A DNA stretch of 64,000 nucleotides from an uncultured Muribaculaceae bacterium (GTDB taxonomy: Bacteria; Bacteroidota; Bacteroidia; Bacteroidales; Muribaculaceae): contig CAJTZS010000007.1 of NCBI GenBank assembly GCA_910584055.1, forward strand, positions 46,644 through 110,643, written 5' to 3'. Below are positions 49,686 through 57,318 of the stretch, piece by piece. Below the pieces are notes generated by a model. That model ran no database searches. It saw nothing but the letters and a program-made list of their open reading frames with translations, and was not told the origin of the DNA. The position numbers were made by a program, and so were the translations under genes. How positions within the stretch are numbered: the stretch's first letter is position 1; each line of letters begins with the position of its first letter.

Positions 49686-50477
49686 ATGGATATGAAGAAA
49701 CGAGTGTTGGGGGTGTTGCTGGCGTTGGGGATGCTTGCGCCGCTGTGTGAGGCCAAGGAGCCGATAAAAATTCCGTTGGGTCCGGGTGAAGAGGCTGCGG
49801 TGTTATATGTGTATCCGGCCGAGAAAAGTTCCGGTGTGGCCCTTGTGGGGTGCCCCGGTGGAGGTTATGTCATGAAGGCGAAGGGGCATGAAGGTTTTGA
49901 TTTTGTTGATGAGCTCAACGGTCTTGGCGTAACTTATGGAGTGCTTGACTACCGTTTGCCGAAAGGGCAATCGGAAGTGCCCGGTAATGATGCGCGCAAG
50001 GCTATAAAGGTGATGCGTGAGCACGCCAAGGAATGGGGCATCGAGAAAACCGGTGTCATGGGCTTTTCCGCCGGCGGTCATCTCGCTTCAACGGTGGCTA
50101 CGCATTATGACGAAGCATCGCGTCCTGATTTTCAGATACTATTTTATCCTGTGATTACCATGAATCCGGAGTATACGCATATGGGTTCAAGAACAAACCT
50201 CTTGGGTAAAAATCCTTCTAAAGAATTGGAAGAGAAGTATTCTAATGAGCTTCAGGTCACCAAAGATACGCCGCAGGCATTGATTTTCCATTGTAGTGAC
50301 GACAATGTGGTGTCCGTAGCCAATGCAGTGAACTACTACACTGCCCTTCAGCGTAATGGGGTTTCAGCAGCACTCCATATTTTCCCCTCGGGCGGTCATG
50401 GCTGGGGCTTTAATGACTCATATGCCTATAAAACCCAGTGGCTTCCTATTTTCCGCGACTGGCTCAGTCGGCTTTGA
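49686..50477 (+). CDS. Secreted alpha/beta-hydrolase esterase (acetylxylan-esterase-like)
   Basis: Exported esterase, 263 residues, signal peptide ending near LCEAK. Motifs: oxyanion segment VGCPGGGYVMKAKGHEG, VLDYRLPKG, nucleophile elbow GFSAGGH (Ser128), CSDDNVVS for the acid, and FPSGGHGWGF for the His. The plan is that of BD-FAE/dienelactone-like carbohydrate esterases, which remove acetyl or feruloyl groups from plant glycans. It stands alone, and its stop overlaps the convergent ribF stop by 14 bases. The cassette at 49344-49624 lies just upstream, which could affect its promoter. Confidence 0.88.
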   Translation: MDMKKRVLGVLLALGMLAPLCEAKEPIKIPLGPGEEAAVLYVYPAEKSSGVALVGCPGGGYVMKAKGHEGFDFVDELNGLGVTYGVLDYRLPKGQSEVPGNDARKAIKVMREHAKEWGIEKTGVMGFSAGGHLASTVATHYDEASRPDFQILFYPVITMNPEYTHMGSRTNLLGKNPSKELEEKYSNELQVTKDTPQALIFHCSDDNVVSVANAVNYYTALQRNGVSAALHIFPSGGHGWGFNDSYAYKTQWLPIFRDWLSRL

Positions 50478-51369
50478 ATCCGGAAGCGGCACGCACATCG
50501 GCGGCAATTCCTTCCTTAAGGGAGGAGAGGTCGCCGAATTTTTTTTCATCGCGGAGACGGTGCAGGAAATCGAGCCGTAACACGGATCCGTATAGATTAC
50601 CTTCGTAATTGATGAGATGTGCCTCCACGGAAAGCGGAAGCCCTTCGCTCACGGTGGGTGAGACACCGATGTTTACCACCGCACGGTAATGATTGCCGTC
50701 GGCGATGGTGGCATCGGCGGCATATACGCCGGGAGCAGGCAGCAGAATGGCAGGGTCCGGGATTAGATTGGCGGTCGGGAAGCCAAGGCGGCGTCCGAGT
50801 TCGCGACCGTGACCTATCTTGCCGGTTATCGAATATGGCCTGCCGAGCATTGCGGCGGCTGATTCCACGTCGCCCGTTCCTAAGGCGCGGCGTATTGCCG
50901 TGCTGCTGACCCCTTCCACTATCGGGGCTTCAATAATGTTGATACCGTAGCATTCCCCGATCCTGGAATAGTCGGAAAGATTCATCGACATGCCGTCTGA
51001 GCCGAATGAGTTGTCATATCCTGCCACCAAAAGCTTGGCATTGTATCTCCGGGAGAGATGTTCCATCCATTGGGCGACGGAGAGACGGCGTAAATCCTCA
51101 TCGAACTCCAGCACAATGACTTCTGCACCTAAAGAACGGAGGTTCGCTTCTCGTTCTTGAGGAGTCTCAAGTAGCTTGGGTGCCCGGGAGGGAGCTACGA
51201 CGGCAAGGGGGTGGGGCTCGAAGGTAATTACTACCGGGCGCAATCCGTTTTCGACACTTTGTGCCATGAGAAAATCCACCACCGCACGGTGTCCGCGATG
51301 AACTCCGTCGAATGTCCCGACCGTGATTGCCGAAGGTGTGGACGTTAAATTGCCGGAAGTTTGCTGCAT
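50464..51369 (-). CDS. ribF: Bifunctional riboflavin kinase / FAD synthetase
   Basis: Converts riboflavin to FMN and then FAD. ATG 51369 gives 301 residues; a TTG two codons upstream is less likely. The N-terminal FAD-synthetase part has ITVGTFDGVHRGHRAVVDFL (HxGH class motif) and EGVSSTAIRRALGTGDVESA; the C-terminal kinase part has GKIGHGRELGRRLGFPTANL and VVNIGVSPTVSEGLPLSVEA. Its promoter overlaps that of pfkA, transcribed divergently. Confidence 0.95.
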   Translation of the reverse strand: MQQTSGNLTSTPSAITVGTFDGVHRGHRAVVDFLMAQSVENGLRPVVITFEPHPLAVVAPSRAPKLLETPQEREANLRSLGAEVIVLEFDEDLRRLSVAQWMEHLSRRYNAKLLVAGYDNSFGSDGMSMNLSDYSRIGECYGINIIEAPIVEGVSSTAIRRALGTGDVESAAAMLGRPYSITGKIGHGRELGRRLGFPTANLIPDPAILLPAPGVYAADATIADGNHYRAVVNIGVSPTVSEGLPLSVEAHLINYEGNLYGSVLRLDFLHRLRDEKKFGDLSSLKEGIAADVRAASGFKAD

Positions 51370-51394
51370 CTTCAAAAATATCGGTTTAGTGATG

Positions 51395-51426
51395 CAAAAT
51401 TAATAAATTATGACTATTTTTGCAGA
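51395..51426 (-). promoter_or_regulatory. Promoter of ribF
   Basis: TAATTTTG (51395-51402, minus strand) is a full -7 match; TCTG (51423-51426) is a one-mismatch -33 box at 20 bases. It overlaps the pfkA -7 box on the other strand. Confidence 0.6.
51415..51422 (+). promoter_or_regulatory. -7 box of pfkA
   Basis: TATTTTTG fits TAnnTTTG and lies 21 bases before the pfkA ATG. No good -33 box. It falls inside the spacer end of the divergent ribF promoter. Confidence 0.6.
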
Positions 51427-51443
51427 AAGATTGTTGTAAAAAT

Positions 51444-52424
51444 ATGAATAAGATTAAGTCAATAGGAATCCTCACTTCGGGAGGGGACGCTCCCGGAATG
51501 AACGCGGCTATCCGCGCAGTTACCCGTGCGGCTATCTTTGCCGGTTTCAAAGTGTTTGGCATATATCGCGGCTATCGCGGTCTCATTTATGATGAGATAG
51601 AGGAGTTTTCCACTCAGAATGTCTCCAACATCATCCAGCGTGGCGGCACGATACTGAAAACCGCACGCTGCAAGGAGTTTCAGACTGAGGAGGGACGTCA
51701 GTGTGCATACGATGTGATGAAACGCCGGGGCATTGATGCTCTTGTGGTTATCGGTGGAGACGGGTCGCTCACCGGTGCCAGAATCTTTGCCAATGAGTTC
51801 TCTATTCCGATTATCGGTCTTCCGGGAACAATAGACAACGACCTTTACGGCACGGATACAACGATTGGTTATGACACGGCGCTGAATACGATTATGGAAT
51901 GTGTGGATAAGATTCGCGACACCGCCACCTCTCACGAGCGTCTGTTCTTTATAGAGGTTATGGGGCGTGATGCCGGTTTCCTTGCCCTGAACGGCGCTAT
52001 CGCTTCCGGTGCCGAGGCAGCCATCATCCCTGAGATATCGACTCAGGTCGATCAGCTTTCTGAACTCATCAAGAACGGTTTCCGCAAGTCGAAGAACTCT
52101 TCTATTGTGCTTGTGGCGGAGTCTCCGATCACCGGCGGCGCTATGGGTTTGGCTCAACGTGTGAAGGAAGAATATCCTGAATATGACGTGCGTGTATCTA
52201 TTCTCGGTCATCTCCAGCGAGGCGGATCGCCTACGGCACACGACCGTATCCTTGCTTCGCGCATGGGGGCGGCGGCAGTGGATGCATTGCTTGATGACCA
52301 GCGTAATGTGATGATCGGTATCAAGAACGACGAGATCACCTACGTTCCCTTCACCAAGGCAATCAAGAATGACAAGCCGATAAACCAGGATCTCCTCTCA
52401 ACCCTCCGTCGCCTCTCCATATAG
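51444..52424 (+). CDS. pfkA: ATP-dependent 6-phosphofructokinase
   Basis: Glycolytic kinase for fructose 6-phosphate. ATG 51444 gives 326 residues; the in-frame TTG at 51420 overlaps the promoter. Motifs: GILTSGGDAPGMNAAIRAVT, VVIGGDGSLTGA (Gly in the GGDG position marks the ATP type), GLPGTIDNDLYGTDTTIGYD with the catalytic Asp, EVMGRDAGFLAL, and LGHLQRGGSPTAHDR. Downstream comes a micro-hairpin repeat, then tRNA-Tyr on the other strand. Confidence 0.96.
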   Translation: MNKIKSIGILTSGGDAPGMNAAIRAVTRAAIFAGFKVFGIYRGYRGLIYDEIEEFSTQNVSNIIQRGGTILKTARCKEFQTEEGRQCAYDVMKRRGIDALVVIGGDGSLTGARIFANEFSIPIIGLPGTIDNDLYGTDTTIGYDTALNTIMECVDKIRDTATSHERLFFIEVMGRDAGFLALNGAIASGAEAAIIPEISTQVDQLSELIKNGFRKSKNSSIVLVAESPITGGAMGLAQRVKEEYPEYDVRVSILGHLQRGGSPTAHDRILASRMGAAAVDALLDDQRNVMIGIKNDEITYVPFTKAIKNDKPINQDLLSTLRRLSI

Positions 52425-52443
52425 GAATAGGAACCGGGGAAAT

Positions 52444-52468
52444 CGTTGCGCGAAGGCACTTCAGTGCC
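52444..52468 (+). repeat. Micro-hairpin repeat, copy 2
   Basis: The flank CGTTGCGCGAAGGC equals that at 38141-38154; the following hairpin is GGCACT-TC-AGTGCC. Both half-stems differ from copy 1 in a compensating way. It lies 20 bases after the pfkA stop. Confidence 0.6.
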
Positions 52469-52473
52469 CCTCC

Positions 52474-52521
52474 AAAAAATTAAGAGAGCGGGAAGATTTC
52501 TATGAAATCTTCCCGCTCTCT
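52474..52521 (-). terminator. Terminator of tRNA-Tyr
   Basis: Perfect 18-base arms (52483-52500 and 52504-52521) with the loop TAT, followed on the minus strand by TTAA and six T. It starts 4 bases after the tRNA 3' end. Confidence 0.9.
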
Positions 52522-52524
52522 GCG

Positions 52525-52607
52525 TGGGCGAAGATGGATTCGAACCACCGAAGGTATAAACCAGCAGATTTACAGTCTGCCCCATTTGGCCACTCTGGTA
52601 TTCGCCC
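52525..52607 (-). tRNA. tRNA-Tyr (anticodon GTA)
   Basis: Acceptor arms GGGCGAA (from 52607) and TTCGCCC (to 52526) pair over seven bases, with discriminator A. The anticodon arm is GCAGACTGTAAATCTGC, giving GTA. A long variable arm (class II) precedes the T arm with GGTTCGAATCC. CCA is not encoded. Length 83. Confidence 0.95.
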
Positions 52608-52618
52608 GATTGCGGATG

Positions 52619-52649
52619 CAAAATTAATCAAATATTTCTAATCCGCAAA
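52619..52649 (-). promoter_or_regulatory. Complete promoter of tRNA-Tyr
   Basis: TTTG (52646-52649), 19-base spacer, TAATTTTG (52619-52626) on the minus strand: both boxes match the consensus. The tRNA 5' end is 11 bases downstream of the -7 box. Confidence 0.85.
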
Positions 52650-52696
52650 ATAAATTCCGTATTCATCAAAGATTTTAGAAAAAATCTTCACATGGC

Positions 52697-53890
52697 TTAT
52701 TGGAGTTTTTCCGAGGCTTCGCGGATGCGGCGCATAGCTTCGCGGATGTTGTCTTCGGAGGTGGCGTAGGAGAGGCGCAGGTATCCCGGTGCGCAGAATG
52801 CGTCTCCGTCAACGGCAGCCACATGCGCTTCCTCTAAGAGATACAGAACATAATCGCCGGAGGTCCTTATTTCTTTGTCTCCATATTTTTTCCCTATGTA
52901 TGCCGAAACCTCGGGGAAAAGATAGAATGCCCCTTCCGGTTTGTTCACTTTCCATCCTGGAATCTCTTTTGCAAGTGAGACTATGAGGTCGCGGCGACGT
53001 TCAAAGGCCTTGCGCATATCTTCCACACATTCCTGAGGTCCGCGGTATGCGGCCTCAGCCGCTTTCTGGGCGATTGATGAAACTCCGGACGTGTATTGTC
53101 CCTGAAGCTTGGAGCATGCTTTCGCAATTTCGGCGGGTGCGGCAAGATAGCCGATGCGCCAACCGGTCATGGCGTATGCCTTCGACACTCCGTTCACCAC
53201 AACCATGCGGTCTTTGAGGCTTTCAGACTGAGATATACTTGGCGCTCCGCCAACATAGTTGATATGCTCGTAGATGTCATCGGCGAGAACAAGCACGTTA
53301 GGGTGTCGCTCCAGCACTTCCGTTATGGCTGCCAGTTCATCTTTCGTATATACGCTTCCCGTAGGGTTGGAAGGTGAGTTGAACATCACCACGCGGGTGC
53401 GGGGCGTGATGGCGGCTTCAAGCTGTCCGGGGGTAATCTTGAAGTCCTGCTCCAGCCCTGCATAGACAAGCACCGGCTTTCCTTCGGCAAGTTTCACCAT
53501 CTCTACATAGCTCACCCATGCCGGGACCGGGATGATAACCTCATCGCCCGGATTGACAGTGGCAAGAAGGGCATTACATAGCTCCTGCTTGGCACCGTTC
53601 CCGACTACAATCTGAGCCGGAGTGTAATGGAGTCCGTTCTCGCGTTCGAGCTTTTCGCAAATGGCTTCACGGAGCGAGAGATAGCCCGCTACGGGAGGAT
53701 AATGTGAGAAGTTGGCGGTAATGGCGTCTTTCGCCGCCTCTTTGATGAATTCGGGGGTGTTGAAGTCCGGCTCACCTATCGACATGTTGATTACGTCTAT
53801 ACCTGCGGCACGCAATTCGGCACTCTTCTGCGACATTGCCAGAGTGGCAGATGCCGCAAGATTGTTCACTCTCTCAGAAATAAAACTCAT
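52697..53890 (-). CDS. Class I/II aspartate aminotransferase
   Basis: PLP enzyme, 397 residues, that transfers the amino group between aspartate and 2-oxoglutarate. It has the family landmarks INMSIGEPDFNTPEFI, NGAKQELCNALLA, FNSPSNPTGSVYTKDELAAI, LADDIYEHINY, the PLP-lysine segment VNGVSKAYAMTGWRIGYLAA and LRLSYATSEDNIREAMRRI. It resembles the AspB-type I-gamma group of thermophiles and Bacteroidetes. Transcribed alone, divergent from the small hydrolase gene. Confidence 0.94.
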   Translation of the reverse strand: MSFISERVNNLAASATLAMSQKSAELRAAGIDVINMSIGEPDFNTPEFIKEAAKDAITANFSHYPPVAGYLSLREAICEKLERENGLHYTPAQIVVGNGAKQELCNALLATVNPGDEVIIPVPAWVSYVEMVKLAEGKPVLVYAGLEQDFKITPGQLEAAITPRTRVVMFNSPSNPTGSVYTKDELAAITEVLERHPNVLVLADDIYEHINYVGGAPSISQSESLKDRMVVVNGVSKAYAMTGWRIGYLAAPAEIAKACSKLQGQYTSGVSSIAQKAAEAAYRGPQECVEDMRKAFERRRDLIVSLAKEIPGWKVNKPEGAFYLFPEVSAYIGKKYGDKEIRTSGDYVLYLLEEAHVAAVDGDAFCAPGYLRLSYATSEDNIREAMRRIREASEKLQ

Positions 53891-53973
53891 TGGGATATTT
53901 TAATATGGATTTGACCTTGGCGCGAAATTACAAATTTTCCCTCTCTTAGCCAAATGATTCCAAAAATTATCCG

Positions 53974-53981
53974 TAATTTTG
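53974..53981 (+). promoter_or_regulatory. -7 box of YqiA-like hydrolase gene
   Basis: TAATTTTG, a full match to the consensus. Transcription would begin within a few bases of the GGATGCACC palindrome, which would then form a hairpin at the 5' end of the messenger. Confidence 0.6.
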
Positions 53982-53983
53982 TA

Positions 53984-54010
53984 GTAGGGATGCACCCCGG
54001 TGCATCCGCT
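53984..54010 (+). repeat. GGATGCACC palindromic repeat, copy 2
   Basis: A 27-base segment identical to the reverse complement of 21208-21234, with the 9-base arms GGATGCACC and GGTGCATCC around CC. It lies between the -7 box and the start codon at 54033. Confidence 0.85.
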
Positions 54011-54032
54011 TAACCTGATAATTATCGGAAAT

Positions 54033-54632
54033 ATGAAAGTTGTATATCTACATGGATTGGGGAGTTCGGGGCAGTCGGCCACGGCGCGGCGTCTCGACCG
54101 GTCGTTGCCGTCGTCATATGAGGTGATAGCTCCAGACATACCGGTGCAGCCGGAACTTGCCATGACGGCCTTGAAGAAACTTGCCGAGACTCTTGACCCC
54201 GACGATGTAATAGTAGGCACATCCATGGGCGGACTCTATGCACAGTTGTTCAAGGGATGGAGACGCCTGCTCATAAATCCATCGTTCCATACTTCGGTGC
54301 ATCTTAAGGAGAAAATCGGACAGAGGCTTCCGTTCCATACCCCGCGGCGTGACGGTGCTCCGGATTTTGAGGTTAACGCCAAGCTTGTAAAGAAATTCGA
54401 GGCGATGGAGGCCAAGCAGTTTGATCCGAAGTTCGGCATTTTCAACGGCCGCAAGGATTCCCCCGAATTAGTGACGGCATTTTTCGGGACGCATGACACG
54501 GTGGTGAATTGCAAGGGGGAATACCTTCAGCATTTTTCGCGTTATCAGGATTTCGAAGGGGAACACCGCGTTGACCCCGACACGTTAATCAACCTCGTAA
54601 TCCCGGAAATCACCGGTCAGTCATCCCATTAA
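54033..54632 (+). CDS. YqiA/YcfP-like small alpha/beta-hydrolase
   Basis: A 199-residue cytoplasmic hydrolase of the UPF0227 type. ATG 54033 gives MKVVYLHGLGSSGQSATARR, the usual start; an earlier in-frame ATG lies inside the palindromic repeat. Further motifs: VIVGTSMGGLYAQLF with the nucleophile Ser, KDSPELVTAFFGTHDTVVN for the acid, and FEGEHRVDPDTLINLVIP with the His. The substrate is unknown. The stop TAA is part of an AATGTTTAATG-type repeat. sdaA follows after 33 bases, so both may be one transcript. Confidence 0.85.
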   Translation: MKVVYLHGLGSSGQSATARRLDRSLPSSYEVIAPDIPVQPELAMTALKKLAETLDPDDVIVGTSMGGLYAQLFKGWRRLLINPSFHTSVHLKEKIGQRLPFHTPRRDGAPDFEVNAKLVKKFEAMEAKQFDPKFGIFNGRKDSPELVTAFFGTHDTVVNCKGEYLQHFSRYQDFEGEHRVDPDTLINLVIPEITGQSSH

Positions 54633-54660
54633 ACATTCCCCATTGAACATTAAACATTAT
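54627..54660 (+). repeat. AATGTTTAATG-family repeat between hydrolase and sdaA
   Basis: CATTAAACATTCCCCATTGA followed by ACATTAAACATTAT. It donates the TAA stop of the upstream gene and ends 5 bases before the GTG start of sdaA. Only one arm is present, unlike in the other copies. Confidence 0.7.
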
Positions 54661-54665
54661 TCAAA

Positions 54666-55877
54666 GTGAAGTCGATTAAGGAAATATACAGGATTGGCAC
54701 AGGTCCCAGTTCGAGCCATACGATGGGGCCGCGCAAGGCCACTCAAGAATTTTTAAAGCGTTTGCCGGAAGGTGCTTCCCGTTTTGAGGTGGTGCTTTAT
54801 GGTTCTCTTGCCGCCACCGGCAAGGGACACATGACGGATGTAGCGATTATCGATACTTTCAAGGAAGCCGGTAAGGAAGTGGAAATAATTTGGAAACCGG
54901 ACGTGTTCCTTCCTTACCATCCTAATGCCATGATGCTTCGCGCCCTTGGCGAGGATGGATCGGTTGTTTTCGAGATGACGGTCTACAGTGTCGGAGGCGG
55001 GGCCATAAAAATTGAAGGCGATAGTGAGCCTGAGTCGAAGGATATATATCCGATGAACAAGCTAACCGATATCCTCAATTATTGCGAGAAGACAGGTAGG
55101 TGCTATTGGGAATATGTGGAGAAATGTGAAGGTCCTGAAATATGGGAATACCTTCACGAAGTGTGGGTGGCGATGAAGGCGGCCGTGGAACGCGGCATTT
55201 CCCGCGAAGGCCGTCTGCCCGGTCCATTGAACCTACGCCGCAAAGCTACGCAATACTATGTCAAGGCCACGGGGTATCGAGATAACCTTAAGAGTCGCGG
55301 TCTCACATTCTCCTACGCATTGGCTGTCAGCGAGGAGAATGCTTCAGGTGGAGTTATTGTTACGGCTCCAACCTGCGGGTCGTGCGGTGTTGTGCCGGGG
55401 GTGCTGTATCATCTATGGAAAAGCCGCGACCTTCCTGAGGAGAGGGTGCTCCGCGCTCTCGCCACAGCGGGCCTTATCGGTAATATCGTCAAGGAGAATG
55501 CCTCTATCTCCGGTGCCGAAGTGGGTTGTCAGGGAGAAGTGGGGGTAGCCTGCGCCATGGCTGCTGCAGCAGCCAACCAACTTTTCGGCGGTAGTCCGGC
55601 GCAAATCGAATATGCTGCAGAGATGGGGTTGGAGCATCATCTCGGAATGACATGCGACCCTGTGTGCGGGCTTGTGCAGATACCATGTATCGAGCGCAAT
55701 GCATATGCTGCCGCCCGTGCTTTGGATGCCAATATCTATTCCTCCTTTTCAGATGGAGTGCACCGTGTGAGCTTCGACAAACTTGTAAAAGTGATGCGTG
55801 AGACAGGTCACGACCTCCCGTCGCTATACAAAGAGACAGGTACTGGAGGCCTTGCCAAAGACTACCAGCAGATGTAG
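54666..55877 (+). CDS. sdaA: L-serine ammonia-lyase (iron-sulfur type)
   Basis: Deaminates L-serine to pyruvate. The 403-residue protein is a fused form: beta part at the N-terminus (SIKEIYRIGTGPSSSHTMGP) and alpha catalytic part from about residue 180 (VTAPTCGSCGVVPGVLYHLW; EVGCQGEVGVACAMAAAAA; MTCDPVCGLVQIPCIERNAY), with the conserved cysteines for a [4Fe-4S] cluster. Start codon GTG at 54666, with an in-frame stop five codons upstream. A Thr/Ser exporter operon with a LysR regulator converges on it, suggesting joint control of intracellular serine. Confidence 0.95.
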   Translation: MKSIKEIYRIGTGPSSSHTMGPRKATQEFLKRLPEGASRFEVVLYGSLAATGKGHMTDVAIIDTFKEAGKEVEIIWKPDVFLPYHPNAMMLRALGEDGSVVFEMTVYSVGGGAIKIEGDSEPESKDIYPMNKLTDILNYCEKTGRCYWEYVEKCEGPEIWEYLHEVWVAMKAAVERGISREGRLPGPLNLRRKATQYYVKATGYRDNLKSRGLTFSYALAVSEENASGGVIVTAPTCGSCGVVPGVLYHLWKSRDLPEERVLRALATAGLIGNIVKENASISGAEVGCQGEVGVACAMAAAAANQLFGGSPAQIEYAAEMGLEHHLGMTCDPVCGLVQIPCIERNAYAAARALDANIYSSFSDGVHRVSFDKLVKVMRETGHDLPSLYKETGTGGLAKDYQQM

Positions 55878-55895
55878 GCATTAGGCCTAATGCCT
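55876..55895. terminator. Perfect palindrome between sdaA and lysR (CCTAAA family)
   Basis: AGGCATTAGGCCTAATGCCT is a perfect 20-base palindrome. It overlaps the sdaA stop by 2 bases and ends 3 bases before the lysR stop on the other strand. The core TTAGGCCTAA relates it to the CCTAAA family. It probably marks the ends of both convergent transcripts. Confidence 0.65.
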
Positions 55896-55897
55896 CC

Positions 55898-56797
55898 TTA
55901 GATCCAGGCGTTCTGTCGCTCTTTTACGGCTAAGGATTCGCTAAGGAGTCGTATGAACTCCTGGGCGGAACGTTTGCGGTATGTCCCCCGGAGGGTATGA
56001 ACGCATCCTTCCAGTTCATTCCCCGGGAAATCGAGAGGAATGGCGGTCACTCCCGTTTCATTGTGTATGGTGGCTTCGGCAAGTACAGACACAAGGGTGG
56101 TCTGGCGGATAATCTTAAGCAGTATGTTGACCTCGTTTAATTCTATTTTTATGTGGGAATCAATTCCTGCGGGCTTTATGAGTTCGAAAGCGTTGCGTGC
56201 CTGCAATCCACGCGATGGGAGCGCAAGGTCGTATCTCTCCAGTTCGCTGAGGGTTACGCTTTCTTTTGATGCAAGGGGATGGTTTGATGCCACGATCGCT
56301 GCAAGATAATTCTGGAAAAGTATGTGGGATTCTACGTTGTCCTCCGGTTTCCACGATCTGAAGGCCAATACAAAATCAACATTCCTCGACTTCAGGAGGT
56401 CCATAAGCTCAGCCATCGGCCGGTAGCAGATATTGAGTTTTATGTCGGGATAGGCTTTCCGGAATGTAATAAGAGTTTCTGTAAGTATGGGGCTGAAAGA
56501 ATAGGTGACACCGATATTGAGGGTTCCTGCCGACATATTGTTGAGGTCGGAGATGCGGGTGGCACAGAGTTCTGCGCTCGCGATTGTTTGCCTGGCGTAA
56601 GGTAGCATTTCCTCCCCTGCTTCCGTGAGGACGACGGTATGGCTGGTGCGTATGAAAAGCGGAGTCCCGAGTTCCGTCTCGAGCTGTTTCACTTGTTGCG
56701 ACAAGGTGCTCTGGGTGATGCATAGTATTCTTGAGGCCTCCGAGAAACTTAATGTTTCGGCAACCTTGACAAAATATTTCAATTGACGTAGTTCCAT
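55898..56797 (-). CDS. LysR-family transcriptional regulator
   Basis: A 299-residue regulator: N-terminal winged HTH (MELRQLKYFVKVAETLSFSE; ITQSTLSQQVKQLETELGTP; LFIRTSHTVVLTEAGEEMLP) and a periplasmic-binding-like effector domain (about 90-295; LNIGVTYSFSPILTETLITF; DLALPSRGLQARNAFELIK). It is the last gene of the thrE operon: its ATG overlaps the preceding stop by one base (TAATG). It is therefore a candidate autoregulator of the exporter and possibly of sdaA. The effector is not evident. Confidence 0.92.
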   Translation of the reverse strand: MELRQLKYFVKVAETLSFSEASRILCITQSTLSQQVKQLETELGTPLFIRTSHTVVLTEAGEEMLPYARQTIASAELCATRISDLNNMSAGTLNIGVTYSFSPILTETLITFRKAYPDIKLNICYRPMAELMDLLKSRNVDFVLAFRSWKPEDNVESHILFQNYLAAIVASNHPLASKESVTLSELERYDLALPSRGLQARNAFELIKPAGIDSHIKIELNEVNILLKIIRQTTLVSVLAEATIHNETGVTAIPLDFPGNELEGCVHTLRGTYRKRSAQEFIRLLSESLAVKERQNAWI

Positions 56798-57282
56798 TAT
56801 CTCGTTGCTTGGAATGATATCTTCTTAAACAAAAATACCGGCAGGATTGCTCCCACGGCCATGCTTAAAAGTATGCAGATGCAGGTGAAGGTGTTTGATG
56901 CGAAGAGGTAAAAGCAGCGACTGAATTCCTCCTGACTCGTGCTGAGCACGCACATGGCAGCCCCGGCAAAGGAGCGGTAGGCATACATTCCCGGAATCAT
57001 GGGGAGCAGTGCGGGGAAGAAGCAGGTTTCGGGAGGGGTCTTCACCACGGGTGAGAAAACCACGGCGAGCACGCCGATGGCGAACGCCGCTATAAGGGAG
57101 GCAGGTACAATATGGAGACTTATTCCGAACTCTTCAGTAGTAAGCATGAACCTTATGGCATGGCCCACCGCCGCTATGGCGGCACAATAGAGATATGCCC
57201 GTACCGGAGGCCGACTGATAGCGGCGAAACCGATAGCGGCTATCGCTGAAAACAATGCATCCTGTAAAATTTTTTCCAACAT
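56797..57282 (-). CDS. Threonine/serine exporter, C-terminal subunit (ThrE, DUF3815)
   Basis: A 161-residue membrane protein with five hydrophobic helices, matching the C-terminal half of ThrE: ALFSAIAAIGFAAISRPPVR, FFPALLPMIPGMYAYRSFAG (the conserved PGxxAYR) and ICILLSMAVGAILPVFLF. I use ATG 57282; a TTG at 57291 is possible. It complements the N-terminal half encoded just upstream, as in other split ThrE systems. Confidence 0.9.
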   Translation of the reverse strand: MLEKILQDALFSAIAAIGFAAISRPPVRAYLYCAAIAAVGHAIRFMLTTEEFGISLHIVPASLIAAFAIGVLAVVFSPVVKTPPETCFFPALLPMIPGMYAYRSFAGAAMCVLSTSQEEFSRCFYLFASNTFTCICILLSMAVGAILPVFLFKKISFQATR

Positions 57283-57318
57283 GAAGGTCAAGTTTTTAAA
57301 CAGTTTCTAAAACTATTT

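Noticed and set aside
57283..57291. TTG start of the ThrE C-terminal subunit as a further non-ATG gene
   Set aside because: An ATG three codons downstream gives the normal start, so it is not counted with the GTG/TTG genes.
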